Both the position numbers and the translations under genes were made by a program. 64,000 nt of DNA from Gammaproteobacteria bacterium UBA4421 (GTDB lineage: Bacteria > Pseudomonadota > Gammaproteobacteria > Pseudomonadales > Azotimanducaceae). The DNA lies in assembly GCA_002389675.1 (NCBI GenBank), contig DGQF01000055.1:187093-251092 (forward strand), given 5' to 3'. Shown here one piece after another: positions 42,296 to 51,407 of this stretch; position 1 is the first letter of the stretch, and each line of letters starts with the position of its first letter. The notes under the pieces were generated by a model. The model was not told where the DNA came from and did not search any database. It saw nothing but the letters and a program-made list of their open reading frames with translations.

Positions 42296-44104
42296 ATGAT
42301 CAGCGCGCACGGATGTAGCACCATTTCGCAGTTGTTTGAGCAACGGGTAAACAGCATGCCGAATAAAGTTGCCCTTCGAGAAAAAGATTTTGGAATATGG
42401 AATGAGTACACCTGGCAGGCTTACGGTGACCATGCTCGCTGGATTGGTCTGGGTCTCAAAGCGCTAGGACTGACGCGGGGAGATGTTTGTTCGATTGCCT
42501 CAGAAGTAAACAAAGAGTGGATGTTTGCTGACATGGGTATCATCTGCATCGGGGGTGTAACCAACGGGGTTTATCCTACCGATGCGGCCAATCAGGTTGC
42601 CTACTTGATTAATGACAGCCAGACCCGTTACTACTTTGCTGAAAATGAAGAGCAATTAGACAAGGTCTTGGCGGTTCGCCAAGACACGCCCTCGCTGCAG
42701 AAAATTATTATCTTTGACATGGAGGGCCTGCGAAATTTCAGCGACCCTGACTGTATAAGTCTGCATGAATTAATACAGATGGGTAAAGACTACGCGCAAA
42801 AGCATCCAACCCTCTGGGCAGATGAAATTGCCGCGGCGCAAGGGCATGACCTGATGGTGCTGACTTATACCTCGGGCACCACCGGACCACCCAAGGGTGC
42901 GATGATTTCGCAAGCCAATATGCTGTACATGTCCGTGAACTTGCAAGACGTCTATGGGGTGTCTCCAGCGGACGAACAACTGGGGTTTTTGCCATTAGCA
43001 CATGTTGCTGGTCGAATGTTTTACACCTTTTTGGCACTCGAATCTGCCAGTGTCGTCAATTTGGTAGAGTCGCTTGAAACAGCGGTGAGTGACCAGCAAG
43101 AAATTGCGCCGACGATTCATTTTGCAGTGCCGCGGGTATGGGAAAAACAATATTCGCTAGTCACAATCAAACTCAAAGAAGCCACAGCATTGGGGCGATG
43201 GGCCTATGCGTTCGCCATTGACTTAGGCGCGCGTATGGCCGCCGCCCGTCAATCTGGTGCAACGGTGGGCGCAGGGTTGGCTTTTCTGCACAAAGTGTTT
43301 GATTTTTTGGTGCTTAAGAATATTCGAATCTTGTTAGGCATCGACCAGTGCCGCTGGTTATCAACAGCCGCAGCGCCTATTGCGCCGGAATTGATCAATT
43401 GGTACTGGGCGCTGGGTCGCCCGATGTATGAGGTCTATGGGCAGACCGAGTGCACCGGTATCGCCACGGCGAATAAACCCGGGGCTAACCGTATCGGTTC
43501 CGTTGGCCGGGCCACCCTAGAGACAGAGGTGAAGCTTTCGCCGCTGGGAGAAATTCTGATCAAAGGCCCGGGTGTGATTCAGGGATACTGGAATAACGCT
43601 GAAAAAACGGCTGAAACCTTTGTAGATGGCTGGCTGCACACGGGAGATGTCGGGCGAATCGATGATGACGGCTTTGTTTATATCGTAGATCGCATGAAAG
43701 ACATCATTATTACCGCGGGCGGGAAAAACATAACACCCAGTGAAATAGAAAATCAGCTGAAATTCTCGCCGTTTATATCCGATGCTGTGGTTGTCGGTGA
43801 TAAGCGGCCCTATCTTACCTGTCTCGTCATGATTGATCAGGAGAACGTGACCAATTTTGCTCAGGCGCAAAATGTGCCGTTTACAAACTTCACCAGTTTA
43901 TGTCACACACAGGCAGTTCAAGATCTTATTTGGGCTGAAATTGAGGCGGTGAATGTAAAGTTTGCGCAGGTAGAAACCATCAAGAAGTTCCGCTTGATTG
44001 ATCAATTGCTGGATCCCGAAGATGAAGAATTGACGCCTACAATGAAACTGAAACGTAAGGTTGTGAATGAAAAATACATTCAGCTGATCAACCAGATGTA
44101 TTAG
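42296..44104 (+). CDS. Long-chain fatty-acid-type CoA ligase (FadD15/AMP-binding)
   Basis: A ligase of 602 residues resembling the long FadD15/FAA1 type. Motifs are YTSGTTGPPKGAM at about residues 190-202, a middle region LPLAHVAGRM, YGQTECTG and the ATP-dependent GWLHTGDVGRIDDDGF. The C-terminal Lys lies in LTPTMKLKRKVV. The best start is ATG 42296 behind AAGGTG; GTGs at 42281 and 42287 are alternatives. It sits between the transporter ATPases and the binding protein, so it likely traps the imported acid as its CoA ester. Confidence 0.88.
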   Translation: MISAHGCSTISQLFEQRVNSMPNKVALREKDFGIWNEYTWQAYGDHARWIGLGLKALGLTRGDVCSIASEVNKEWMFADMGIICIGGVTNGVYPTDAANQVAYLINDSQTRYYFAENEEQLDKVLAVRQDTPSLQKIIIFDMEGLRNFSDPDCISLHELIQMGKDYAQKHPTLWADEIAAAQGHDLMVLTYTSGTTGPPKGAMISQANMLYMSVNLQDVYGVSPADEQLGFLPLAHVAGRMFYTFLALESASVVNLVESLETAVSDQQEIAPTIHFAVPRVWEKQYSLVTIKLKEATALGRWAYAFAIDLGARMAAARQSGATVGAGLAFLHKVFDFLVLKNIRILLGIDQCRWLSTAAAPIAPELINWYWALGRPMYEVYGQTECTGIATANKPGANRIGSVGRATLETEVKLSPLGEILIKGPGVIQGYWNNAEKTAETFVDGWLHTGDVGRIDDDGFVYIVDRMKDIIITAGGKNITPSEIENQLKFSPFISDAVVVGDKRPYLTCLVMIDQENVTNFAQAQNVPFTNFTSLCHTQAVQDLIWAEIEAVNVKFAQVETIKKFRLIDQLLDPEDEELTPTMKLKRKVVNEKYIQLINQMY

Positions 44105-44150
44105 CGTAGACGTTACAACCACCTAAAATATTGCAGTAAAGGCAGTTCAT

Positions 44151-45347
44151 ATGAAAACACAACAACGCGCGATTCCGGTTTTTTTCCTTCTCTGTTGGCT
44201 TGCGCTTCTTGGATGTGGCGGTAGCACGGCTGATTCGTCAGGCGAAGCTGCGCAGCGTGGTGTTACAGATACTGAAATTGTGCTCGGTTCAGGCTCTGAT
44301 TTTTCCGGCCCCACAGCGATCTGGGGTGTGGGTGCCACTAACGCAGCGCGGCTGCGTTTTGCACAGGCCAATGAAGCAGGTGGTGTTTGGGGGCGAAAGA
44401 TCCGTTATGTGGTTGAAGATACCTCTTATCAGGTGCCCAAAGCCATCTCTGCGGCGAATAAGTTGATCAACCGAGACGAGGTGTTAGCGCTGTTGTTGTC
44501 AGTTGGTACACCGCTTAACAACGCGGTCATGCCGATTCAATTCGAAGCTAATGTGCCTAACCTTTTTCCGATTAGTGGCGGGCGACAAATGGTTGAACCG
44601 TTTCACCCTTTGAAATTCACCCAGAGGGGTATTTACTATGATGAGGTGCGCGCGTCGGTTAAATACTTTATAGAGCAGCAGGCAAAGCAGACGCCTTGTG
44701 TGATTTATCAAGATACCGATTATGGTGCTGAAATTTTTGCCGGCGCCAAAGATCAAGCGGCGGTGATGGCGGTGCCGCTTGCTGCAGTGTCATCGCATAA
44801 ACCCACTGAAACTGAATTTACCGCTGCAATTTTGCGTCTGAAGAAGGCCAATTGTGACCTTGTTCTAATGGGCACTGTGCATCGAGATACGATTTTAGTA
44901 TTAGATGCCGCACGCAAGATGGGTTGGGAGGACGTCGCCTGGGTAGGGAATAACGCAGCCTATGCTCAGGTGATTGCTGATCAGGAAAGTGGCCAGGGTT
45001 ATTACAGTTTCGTGCATATGGCGAAACTCTACGCTGACGACGAGATGTCGCCGTTGGTTCGCACTTGGTGGAACAGTTACATCGAAGAATATGGTGAAGA
45101 GCCTGGCTTGGCGGCCATGGAGGGCTACCGAGCCGCCGACCTCACGGTCTTGGCGCTGCAGCGTGCAGGTCGGGACCTCACCACACAAGGCCTGGTTCAA
45201 GCGTTAGAGAGCATCACCGACTATACGGATATTTTCGGCTATAAAGTTTCTTTTGGGCCCGAAAAGCACAACGGTGCCACCGAGTCTGTGTTGTCTCAAG
45301 TTCAGCAGGGGCGCTGGGTGAAGTTGCAGCAGGCAATCACCTATTAG
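44151..45347 (+). CDS. Periplasmic-binding lipoprotein of the Liv importer
   Basis: A 398-residue solute-binding protein of the LivJ/LivK (type I) fold. The signal peptide carries a lipobox with Cys22 (LALLGCGG). The first strand TEIVLGSGSDFSGPTAIWG and YQDTDYGAEIFAGAKDQ are typical of the fold. Gene-end acids and Gly are consistent with ligand binding between two lobes. It is the last gene of the operon and provides substrate to LivHMGF. The ligand is not predictable; the adjacent ligase favours an acid. Confidence 0.9.
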   Translation: MKTQQRAIPVFFLLCWLALLGCGGSTADSSGEAAQRGVTDTEIVLGSGSDFSGPTAIWGVGATNAARLRFAQANEAGGVWGRKIRYVVEDTSYQVPKAISAANKLINRDEVLALLLSVGTPLNNAVMPIQFEANVPNLFPISGGRQMVEPFHPLKFTQRGIYYDEVRASVKYFIEQQAKQTPCVIYQDTDYGAEIFAGAKDQAAVMAVPLAAVSSHKPTETEFTAAILRLKKANCDLVLMGTVHRDTILVLDAARKMGWEDVAWVGNNAAYAQVIADQESGQGYYSFVHMAKLYADDEMSPLVRTWWNSYIEEYGEEPGLAAMEGYRAADLTVLALQRAGRDLTTQGLVQALESITDYTDIFGYKVSFGPEKHNGATESVLSQVQQGRWVKLQQAITY

Positions 45348-45375
45348 GGAAATTGCTTGCTGCATTGGCTGGAGA

Positions 45376-46734
45376 TCACAGCAGGAGACGGTAGGGTGAC
45401 TCTAACAAGGATTTAATCTCGCCTAAGAACAGTGCCGCTGGCCCGCCGTCCAAGACTCGATGATCCCAAGTCAGAGACAGTCTCATGACCTGTGTTTTCA
45501 CGGGTCGGTCGCCGTCCCACGCGACATCGTCGCGAATGCGATTGACGCCTAAGATGCCGGCTTGTGGTGCATTGATGATGGGTGTGAAGGCGTCAACTCC
45601 AAACATACCCAGTGCAGATACGGTAAATGTTCCGCCTTGCATATCGTCCAGCGAGACTTTTCCATCGCGCGCGTCAGCGGCCAGACGTGAGCTCTCTTTG
45701 GCCAGAGTCTTGATGGAAATATCAGCTGTATTTTTGAGAACGGGTACGATGAGTCCTTCCTCCAGGGCAACTGCCATGCCTACGTTAATGTCACTGTGCA
45801 GGGTGATCTCTTTGTCACCCCAGGAAGCATTCATCAGGGGGTGTTTGGCCAATGCGCGAGCAGCGGCGCGAATCACTAAATCGGTGAAAGAAGGTTTGAC
45901 ACCTTCATCAGCCCATTCAGCAACAAGCTGACCGCGCAGTTTAATCGCGTCGTCCATGTTTACGTCCATGTCCATGGTTAATTGAGCCATGGTTGTTAGG
46001 CTGTCGTGCATGCGTTCAGCAATAGTCTTGCGCATGCCGCGAACCGGGATATGCCCTGCAGCCGGTGAGGATTGTGTGTTGAGTGGCGCAGCGGCGGCGG
46101 GTTGTGCCGCGGCTTGCTGCACATCGTCTTTTGTAATTCTGCCGCCGGGTCCGGTGCCGCTGACCTGACTGAGGTCTACCCCGAGTTCCCGAGCCAATTT
46201 GCGCGCCATGGGTGAACTGGGGCCGCCGGCGCTGGCATGGGCATCGCTTGCGGCTCTGATATCTGCTTCGACGATCCGTCCGCCGGGTCCTGAGCCACTA
46301 AGCTCGGTGAAACTTACCCCGGTTTCGTTGGCGAGTCGGCGTGCTGCAGGTGAGATGAATATTCGCCCGGAGTTGGCGTCAGCGGAGCTGACTGTGTCAG
46401 CGGGTGTTGCGGAGTTAGCCTGTGGTGTAGATTCTGCAGCTGCTGGCCCTGAGGGTGCTTCACCGGAGAGCGTGCTGAGGTCGGCCGGTATTTCTTCGCC
46501 TTCAGCAAATATGTAGCCGATGACGTCACCGGGTTCCATCGTGACGCCCTCGGCGACGACGTGTTTTACGGTCCCCTTGGCTTCAGCGTCTACATCTAAA
46601 TTTACCTTCTCTGTTTCCAGGCGATACACTAATTCGCCGATCTCAACTTGATCACCATCGGCGATGTACCATTCCTCCACGACGCCTTCGGTCATGCTCA
46701 TGCCGACTTTTACTAGATATATTTCAGTTGCCAT
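45376..46734 (-). CDS. 2-oxoacid dehydrogenase E2 acyltransferase with two PSBDs
   Basis: A 452-residue E2 component. The lipoyl domain is residues 1-82, with the lipoyl Lys43 in ETEKVNLD. Two peripheral-subunit-binding domains follow, at about 124-158 (ISPAARRLANETGV) and about 172-206 (SSPMARKLARELGVDL). The catalytic domain begins around residue 225, with His425 in DHRVLDG. One PSBD is the rule; two in tandem are unusual. It forms the acetyl-transferring core of the complex encoded by this minus-strand operon. No E3 gene is here, so a shared lipoamide dehydrogenase is presumed. Confidence 0.92.
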   Translation of the reverse strand: MATEIYLVKVGMSMTEGVVEEWYIADGDQVEIGELVYRLETEKVNLDVDAEAKGTVKHVVAEGVTMEPGDVIGYIFAEGEEIPADLSTLSGEAPSGPAAAESTPQANSATPADTVSSADANSGRIFISPAARRLANETGVSFTELSGSGPGGRIVEADIRAASDAHASAGGPSSPMARKLARELGVDLSQVSGTGPGGRITKDDVQQAAAQPAAAAPLNTQSSPAAGHIPVRGMRKTIAERMHDSLTTMAQLTMDMDVNMDDAIKLRGQLVAEWADEGVKPSFTDLVIRAAARALAKHPLMNASWGDKEITLHSDINVGMAVALEEGLIVPVLKNTADISIKTLAKESSRLAADARDGKVSLDDMQGGTFTVSALGMFGVDAFTPIINAPQAGILGVNRIRDDVAWDGDRPVKTQVMRLSLTWDHRVLDGGPAALFLGEIKSLLESPYRLLL

Positions 46735-46761
46735 GCTGTTCTCTTATTCAAATGTTAATAA

Positions 46762-47736
46762 TTATATTTTGAAGCTGCCAATGTCAGCTGCTTGGCGCAG
46801 CGCGCTGGCGACATCCACGATGTAGGGGCCGCTTCGAGACAGGGTAAGGGTTGCAACCTGGCCTTCCTTGAGGGTGCGCTCGCGCTCTCCGTCGAAGGCC
46901 AATGTTCCGGGTCCTGAGCAGCAAATGGGCTGCTCTAGGGCCAGGGGCTCGCACGCGCTTATCGGTATTTTATGGTAAAGCCCCGGTGCAATGGGTGCAT
47001 GAATCACATCTCCATCCTCGCCGAAAGTTAACCACAGGCCGCAGTCGTCAGCGGCGTCAATGGGGTGCAGTAGGCCTCCGATTGAGGTGATTCCAACGGC
47101 TGCAGGATCTGCCCGGGTGAGTAGCGCTGAACGAAATTGATTTGGCTTAAGCAGTGCACGGGCACCTACAAATCTCTCATTGGAGAGTAAAACATCGATC
47201 AGCGCGAGGTCATCGCGTTCACCTTCGATATTGACCAAAATACGCTTTTGTTGGCTGAAGACTCCTTCAGTGACTTGACCGCTGGCAATGAGACCTGCGG
47301 CTGCCCCTGCGATAGTTGCTTCCTGCAGCACCGGAAATACGTTGTTGGTGCCGGTGCTGATTGGCAGCAGCGGAGCGTCAGGCCAGCCAAGGCAGAACGC
47401 GCGATTAGTGCCGTCTCCGCCGAGGGTGATCACAACGCTGCAGTCAAGTTCACGCATCGCCCGTGCGGCTGAGATGGTGTCCAGGGCTGAGCCCATTTGC
47501 GTTGAGTCGACGGCCGTGGCAGTGATTTGATCTGCAAATTCGTCCAAGGCTTGTTGCGTAATACCATGTGCGTCGTTGTGATAGATAAAGTGCGTCGCGC
47601 CGCCCGCGACGGCACCGGTGACTGCCCGCCGGACGATCGCGCGCTTTTCCTGATTGTCAAAGACAGACGCACGCGCGACCAAGCGCCGCACGTCTTTACC
47701 CGATGCAGGGTTTGCCAAAAGCCCTATGGTGCCCAC
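46762..47736 (-). CDS. AcoX-like NAD-kinase-fold protein
   Basis: A 324-residue protein with an ATP-NAD kinase fold. It begins IGLLANPASGKDVRRLV and carries GGDGTNR at 106-112, the NAD kinase signature, followed by PISTGTNNVFP. This resembles AcoX, the protein of unknown role in acetoin-dehydrogenase operons, which shares the kinase motif. It lies between E1beta and E2, while in classical aco operons acoX precedes E1alpha. A GTG start with weak upstream site is used. Whether it phosphorylates NAD or another substrate is not known. Confidence 0.85.
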   Translation of the reverse strand: MGTIGLLANPASGKDVRRLVARASVFDNQEKRAIVRRAVTGAVAGGATHFIYHNDAHGITQQALDEFADQITATAVDSTQMGSALDTISAARAMRELDCSVVITLGGDGTNRAFCLGWPDAPLLPISTGTNNVFPVLQEATIAGAAAGLIASGQVTEGVFSQQKRILVNIEGERDDLALIDVLLSNERFVGARALLKPNQFRSALLTRADPAAVGITSIGGLLHPIDAADDCGLWLTFGEDGDVIHAPIAPGLYHKIPISACEPLALEQPICCSGPGTLAFDGERERTLKEGQVATLTLSRSGPYIVDVASALRQAADIGSFKI

Positions 47737-47748
47737 TAGGTGGCTCGC

Positions 47749-48750
47749 TTAGAGGCCGAGCTGTTTCTTAGCCTCTTCCACGATGCGATCGGCATCTGGA
47801 ATGTAGGCTTTCTCGAGTACGGGGCTAAATGGCACCGGAGAGAATGGCGCACCGACTCGTGCGACAGGGGCGTCTAAATAATCGAACGCCAGTTCTTGAA
47901 CTTGTGCCGCAATTTCACCGCCCAGACCGCCAAAACGAACGGCTTCGTGAACCACAACGATGCGGTGGGTTTTCTTGACGGAGTTGACCACGGTTTCTGT
48001 GTCAAATGGCTGTAGCGTGCGCGGGTCAATGACTTCGGCATCAATACCAAAGGCTTTGAGTTTCTCGGCAGCCTTCATTGCCTCATGAACCATACGTCCC
48101 ATTGCCACGATGGTGTAGTTGGTGCCGGGGCGAACAATATTGGCTTTGCCCAACGGTATTTCGTAAGTTTCTTCAGGGACTTCGCCGGTTAGGGCGAGGG
48201 ACATTTTGTTCAGCACCACAATGACCGGATTGTCGTCACGTGCTGCGGCAATAATTAAACCTTTGGCGTCGTAGGGTGTGGTTGGCGCCACAACTTTTAA
48301 ACCGGGCAAGTGACAAATCCATGCTTCAAGGCTTTGGCTATGCTGGGCCGCAAGGCTCATGCCGGCACCGGCCATCGTTAACATGGTCACTGGAAGGGTG
48401 GTGGCACCGCCAAACATGTACCTCATCTTGGCCATCTGGTTGGCCACTTCGTCCATGCATTCTCCGAGGAAATCCATAAACATCAGATCGATGATCGGTC
48501 GGCACCCGGTTGCAGCGGAACCAACGCCAAGGCCAACGATACCCTCTTCAGAGATTGGTGTGTCGTATACGCGGTCTGCACCAAATTCTTTGAGCATGCC
48601 ATTGTAGTAGCCATAGACTCCGCCCGCACCGGCGACATCTTCACCGGCAATAAATGCATTAGGTTGCTCTTGCATGACGGCGCGTACGCCATCGGTAATC
48701 GCTGCGACGTAGGGTAGTACTCTGGGTTCGATTTGTTTTGCTTCTGCCAT
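47749..48750 (-). CDS. 2-oxoacid/acetoin dehydrogenase E1 beta subunit
   Basis: A 333-residue transketolase-like subunit with the thiamine-diphosphate partner sites: the E1beta motif AFIAGEDVAGAGGVYG, SEEGIVGLGVG and MTMAGAGMSLAAQHSQSLEAW. The C-terminal swap domain has HEAVRFGGLGGEIAAQVQE. Pairs with E1alpha. It starts 9 bases after the E1alpha stop behind AAGGA. Acetoin or a pyruvate-like keto acid is the likely substrate; TPP chemistry yields an acyl-lipoyl product for the E2. Confidence 0.92.
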   Translation of the reverse strand: MAEAKQIEPRVLPYVAAITDGVRAVMQEQPNAFIAGEDVAGAGGVYGYYNGMLKEFGADRVYDTPISEEGIVGLGVGSAATGCRPIIDLMFMDFLGECMDEVANQMAKMRYMFGGATTLPVTMLTMAGAGMSLAAQHSQSLEAWICHLPGLKVVAPTTPYDAKGLIIAAARDDNPVIVVLNKMSLALTGEVPEETYEIPLGKANIVRPGTNYTIVAMGRMVHEAMKAAEKLKAFGIDAEVIDPRTLQPFDTETVVNSVKKTHRIVVVHEAVRFGGLGGEIAAQVQELAFDYLDAPVARVGAPFSPVPFSPVLEKAYIPDADRIVEEAKKQLGL

Positions 48751-48759
48751 GATAATTCC

Positions 48760-49731
48760 TTATGCGTAGACGTCTTCAGTGACTGCCGATGGCGCCGGAA
48801 ATGGGCTGTCCTCGGCAAATTTTATGGCGCTCTTGATTTCAGCCATGGTTTCGTCGTGGACAGCTTGAGCGGCTTCGGCGCTCAATATACCCTGCTCAGC
48901 GAGGCGAGATTCGAAGGTTTCGATTGGGTCTTTCTTGCGCCATTCTTCCACTTCTTCATCTGTGCGGTATGTCAGGCCCATGCCGCGCACCCCGACGTGA
49001 TCAAAGTAACGGTAAGTTTTGCATTCGAGCAGAGTGGGTCCTTCGCCGGCTCTCGCTCTGGCGATGGCTTCCCCTGCAGCTTCGTATACTGCCATGACGT
49101 CCATGCCGTCAACGATGACGCCGGGCATGCCATACCCCGGGGCTCGGTCAGCTACGTCTACGATTGCCTGATGGTTTGCCTGTGGGGTGTATTCACCGTA
49201 GCCGTTATTTTCACAAACAAAAATTGCTGGTAGTTTGTACAGCGCGGCCATATTTGCGGCTTCATGAAAAGAACCTTCATTACTCGCCCCGTCGCCAAAA
49301 AAACACACGGCAACGTCTTTTGTCTTGCGGAATTTATTTGAAAATGCAGCACCCATAGCAATGGGCGGGCCACCGCCGACAATTCCGTTGGCGCCCAGAA
49401 TGCCGAGCTCCATATTGGAGATATGCATGCTGCCACCTTTGCCTTTGCAATAACCGGTGGAACGCCCGAATAGCTCAGCGAACATGCGATCAAAAGCGCC
49501 ACCTTTGGCGATGCAATGGCCATGGCCTCTGTGTGTGCTGGTGATTTGGTCCGCATCGGTCAGATTTACCATAACCCCTGAGGCAACGGCTTCTTCTCCG
49601 ACGTAGAGGTGTAATGCACCGGGAATCTTGCCATCTTCCATCAGTTTACCGGCATTTTCTTCAAACCGCCGGATACGTACCATGCGTCGATGTAGATCGA
49701 GCAGGGTTTCATTTGAGATGTTGTCGCTCAA
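48760..49731 (-). CDS. 2-oxoacid/acetoin dehydrogenase E1 alpha subunit
   Basis: A 323-residue TPP-dependent subunit. The thiamine-diphosphate motif runs from GDG (146-148) to NN (175-176) within FFGDGASNEGSFHEAANMAA. The N-terminal HLYVGEEAVASGV and THRGHGH are typical. The E1 phosphorylation-loop region is of the short bacterial form. It is first in the operon, followed by E1beta, the AcoX-like gene and E2, the gene set of an acetoin dehydrogenase. Confidence 0.92.
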   Translation of the reverse strand: MSDNISNETLLDLHRRMVRIRRFEENAGKLMEDGKIPGALHLYVGEEAVASGVMVNLTDADQITSTHRGHGHCIAKGGAFDRMFAELFGRSTGYCKGKGGSMHISNMELGILGANGIVGGGPPIAMGAAFSNKFRKTKDVAVCFFGDGASNEGSFHEAANMAALYKLPAIFVCENNGYGEYTPQANHQAIVDVADRAPGYGMPGVIVDGMDVMAVYEAAGEAIARARAGEGPTLLECKTYRYFDHVGVRGMGLTYRTDEEVEEWRKKDPIETFESRLAEQGILSAEAAQAVHDETMAEIKSAIKFAEDSPFPAPSAVTEDVYA

Positions 49732-49836
49732 GGTAGCTGCCTCTATTAAACTGGAGGGTTCTTTATAGCGTACAATGGCTTCATTTATAAGACTTGATTA
49801 TGATAACGCGTTCTAAATTTTTAAGGGAGGGCGCTA

Positions 49837-51369
49837 ATGCCATCGTTTGCCGCTAAATTGGCGCAATCTCAACCTCATGAGATTGCGATTTGTGATGAAG
49901 CCAGTGAGTTGTCATGGGCAGATGTGGATCGTACGTTAAACGCCGTGGCGAACGGTCTAAATACCTACGATCTCGGCGTCAAGCGCAGAGTGGCAGTATT
50001 TGCTGAAAATGCGGTTGAGACCGCCATGGCAAACTTGGGTGGTTTGATCGCGGGCGCTTCAGTTGTTCCGGTGAATTTCCATCTCACGGCAGATGAAGTG
50101 GCTTACATACTCGAAGATGCCCAAGTACGAGTTTTGTTTGCTGATGCAAAGACCCTTGATCGTGCGGTTCGGGCCGCACGTCTGGCCGGTGTCGCATACG
50201 TGATTGCCTGGGGTGATGCTGCTGGCGGTGATGGTGTAATTGCTTGGTCGCAATGGTTAGCTGATCAATCCGATGCGCCTGCGGATGAAAATCTTAAGCC
50301 GATGCCTAACTTACTGTATACCTCCGGTACAACCGGCCGCCCCAAGGGCACCGAACTGCCCCCGACGATGTTTGCCGGAGGGGACACGGTGGGTGAACAT
50401 TTGGCGAATTTAGGTGAGGATCCGCGCGCCGAAGCCGGTGTGCATATGGTGGTTGGCCCGATGTATCACACCGGCCCCTTGTCCGGTGCGCGGCTGCTGG
50501 CGGCCGGTGTATCCAGCGTTATCTTAGGGCGCTTCGATGCAGAAAAAACGTTGGCGGCGATTGAGCAGCATCGCGTCGGCAGCAGCGTGATGGTGCCCAC
50601 GCATTTTGTCCGTCTGCTTGCACTGCCTGATGAAATTAAACAAAAGTATGATCTCAGCGCGCTGGTGAGCATTGCGCATACCGGCGCAAAGTGCCCGGTT
50701 GACGTGAAAAGAGCGATGATTCAATGGTGGGGGCCTGTTTTTGTCGACGCCTATGGTGCCAGTGAGGTGGGTACCACGTGTTCGATTACGTCTGAGGAGT
50801 GGCTATTGCATCCGGGTTCTGTAGGTACGTCTAATCCGCCTTTCACCGCGTTGATTATTGACGAGGATGGCAATGAACTTGGCCCGAACCAAGAAGGTCG
50901 GCTGTATTTCAAAGATGAGACCGGGCGCGGGGTGGTTTATCACAATGATCCCGAGAAATCTGCAGCCGCTCATATTGCGCCAGGTGTGTTCACGTTGGGC
51001 GAAATTGCTTACATGAACGAAGAAGGCTTTGTTTTTATCACTGATCGCTTCAGCGACATGGTGGTGTCGGGTGGCGTCAACATCTACCCGGCCGAAGCAG
51101 AGCAGGTACTCATTGATCATCCAGCGATATTAGATGTGGCGTGTATCGGGATTCCTCATCCGGAGATGGGTGAAGAACTCAAAGCGCTTGCCATTGTGAA
51201 GGATCAGGAGGTGGCTGCGGAAGAAGTTCTGGCATGGTGCCGAGACAGACTCTCTCATTACAAATGCCCGCGAACTTTGGATTGGGTAGATGACCTTGGA
51301 CGCAATACCATGGGTAAGATTAACAAACGTAAACTTCGTGCACCTTACTGGGAGGGTCATCAGGGTTAA
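49837..51369 (+). CDS. AMP-dependent acyl-CoA synthetase
   Basis: A 510-residue ligase with YTSGTTGRPKG (about residues 163-173), the middle motif MYHTGPLSGARLL, YGASEVGTTCSI (acyl pocket gate) and the C-terminal GGVNIYPAEAEQVL with Lys of the GKINKRKL end. Length and build resemble medium-chain or aryl-CoA synthetases. It diverges from the E1alpha operon and precedes the ThuA gene by 38 bases. The acid substrate is unknown. Confidence 0.9.
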   Translation: MPSFAAKLAQSQPHEIAICDEASELSWADVDRTLNAVANGLNTYDLGVKRRVAVFAENAVETAMANLGGLIAGASVVPVNFHLTADEVAYILEDAQVRVLFADAKTLDRAVRAARLAGVAYVIAWGDAAGGDGVIAWSQWLADQSDAPADENLKPMPNLLYTSGTTGRPKGTELPPTMFAGGDTVGEHLANLGEDPRAEAGVHMVVGPMYHTGPLSGARLLAAGVSSVILGRFDAEKTLAAIEQHRVGSSVMVPTHFVRLLALPDEIKQKYDLSALVSIAHTGAKCPVDVKRAMIQWWGPVFVDAYGASEVGTTCSITSEEWLLHPGSVGTSNPPFTALIIDEDGNELGPNQEGRLYFKDETGRGVVYHNDPEKSAAAHIAPGVFTLGEIAYMNEEGFVFITDRFSDMVVSGGVNIYPAEAEQVLIDHPAILDVACIGIPHPEMGEELKALAIVKDQEVAAEEVLAWCRDRLSHYKCPRTLDWVDDLGRNTMGKINKRKLRAPYWEGHQG

Positions 51370-51407
51370 CAAATTGCGGTTGGCGGCTAATTAGCGGGGA
51401 TTTGATC

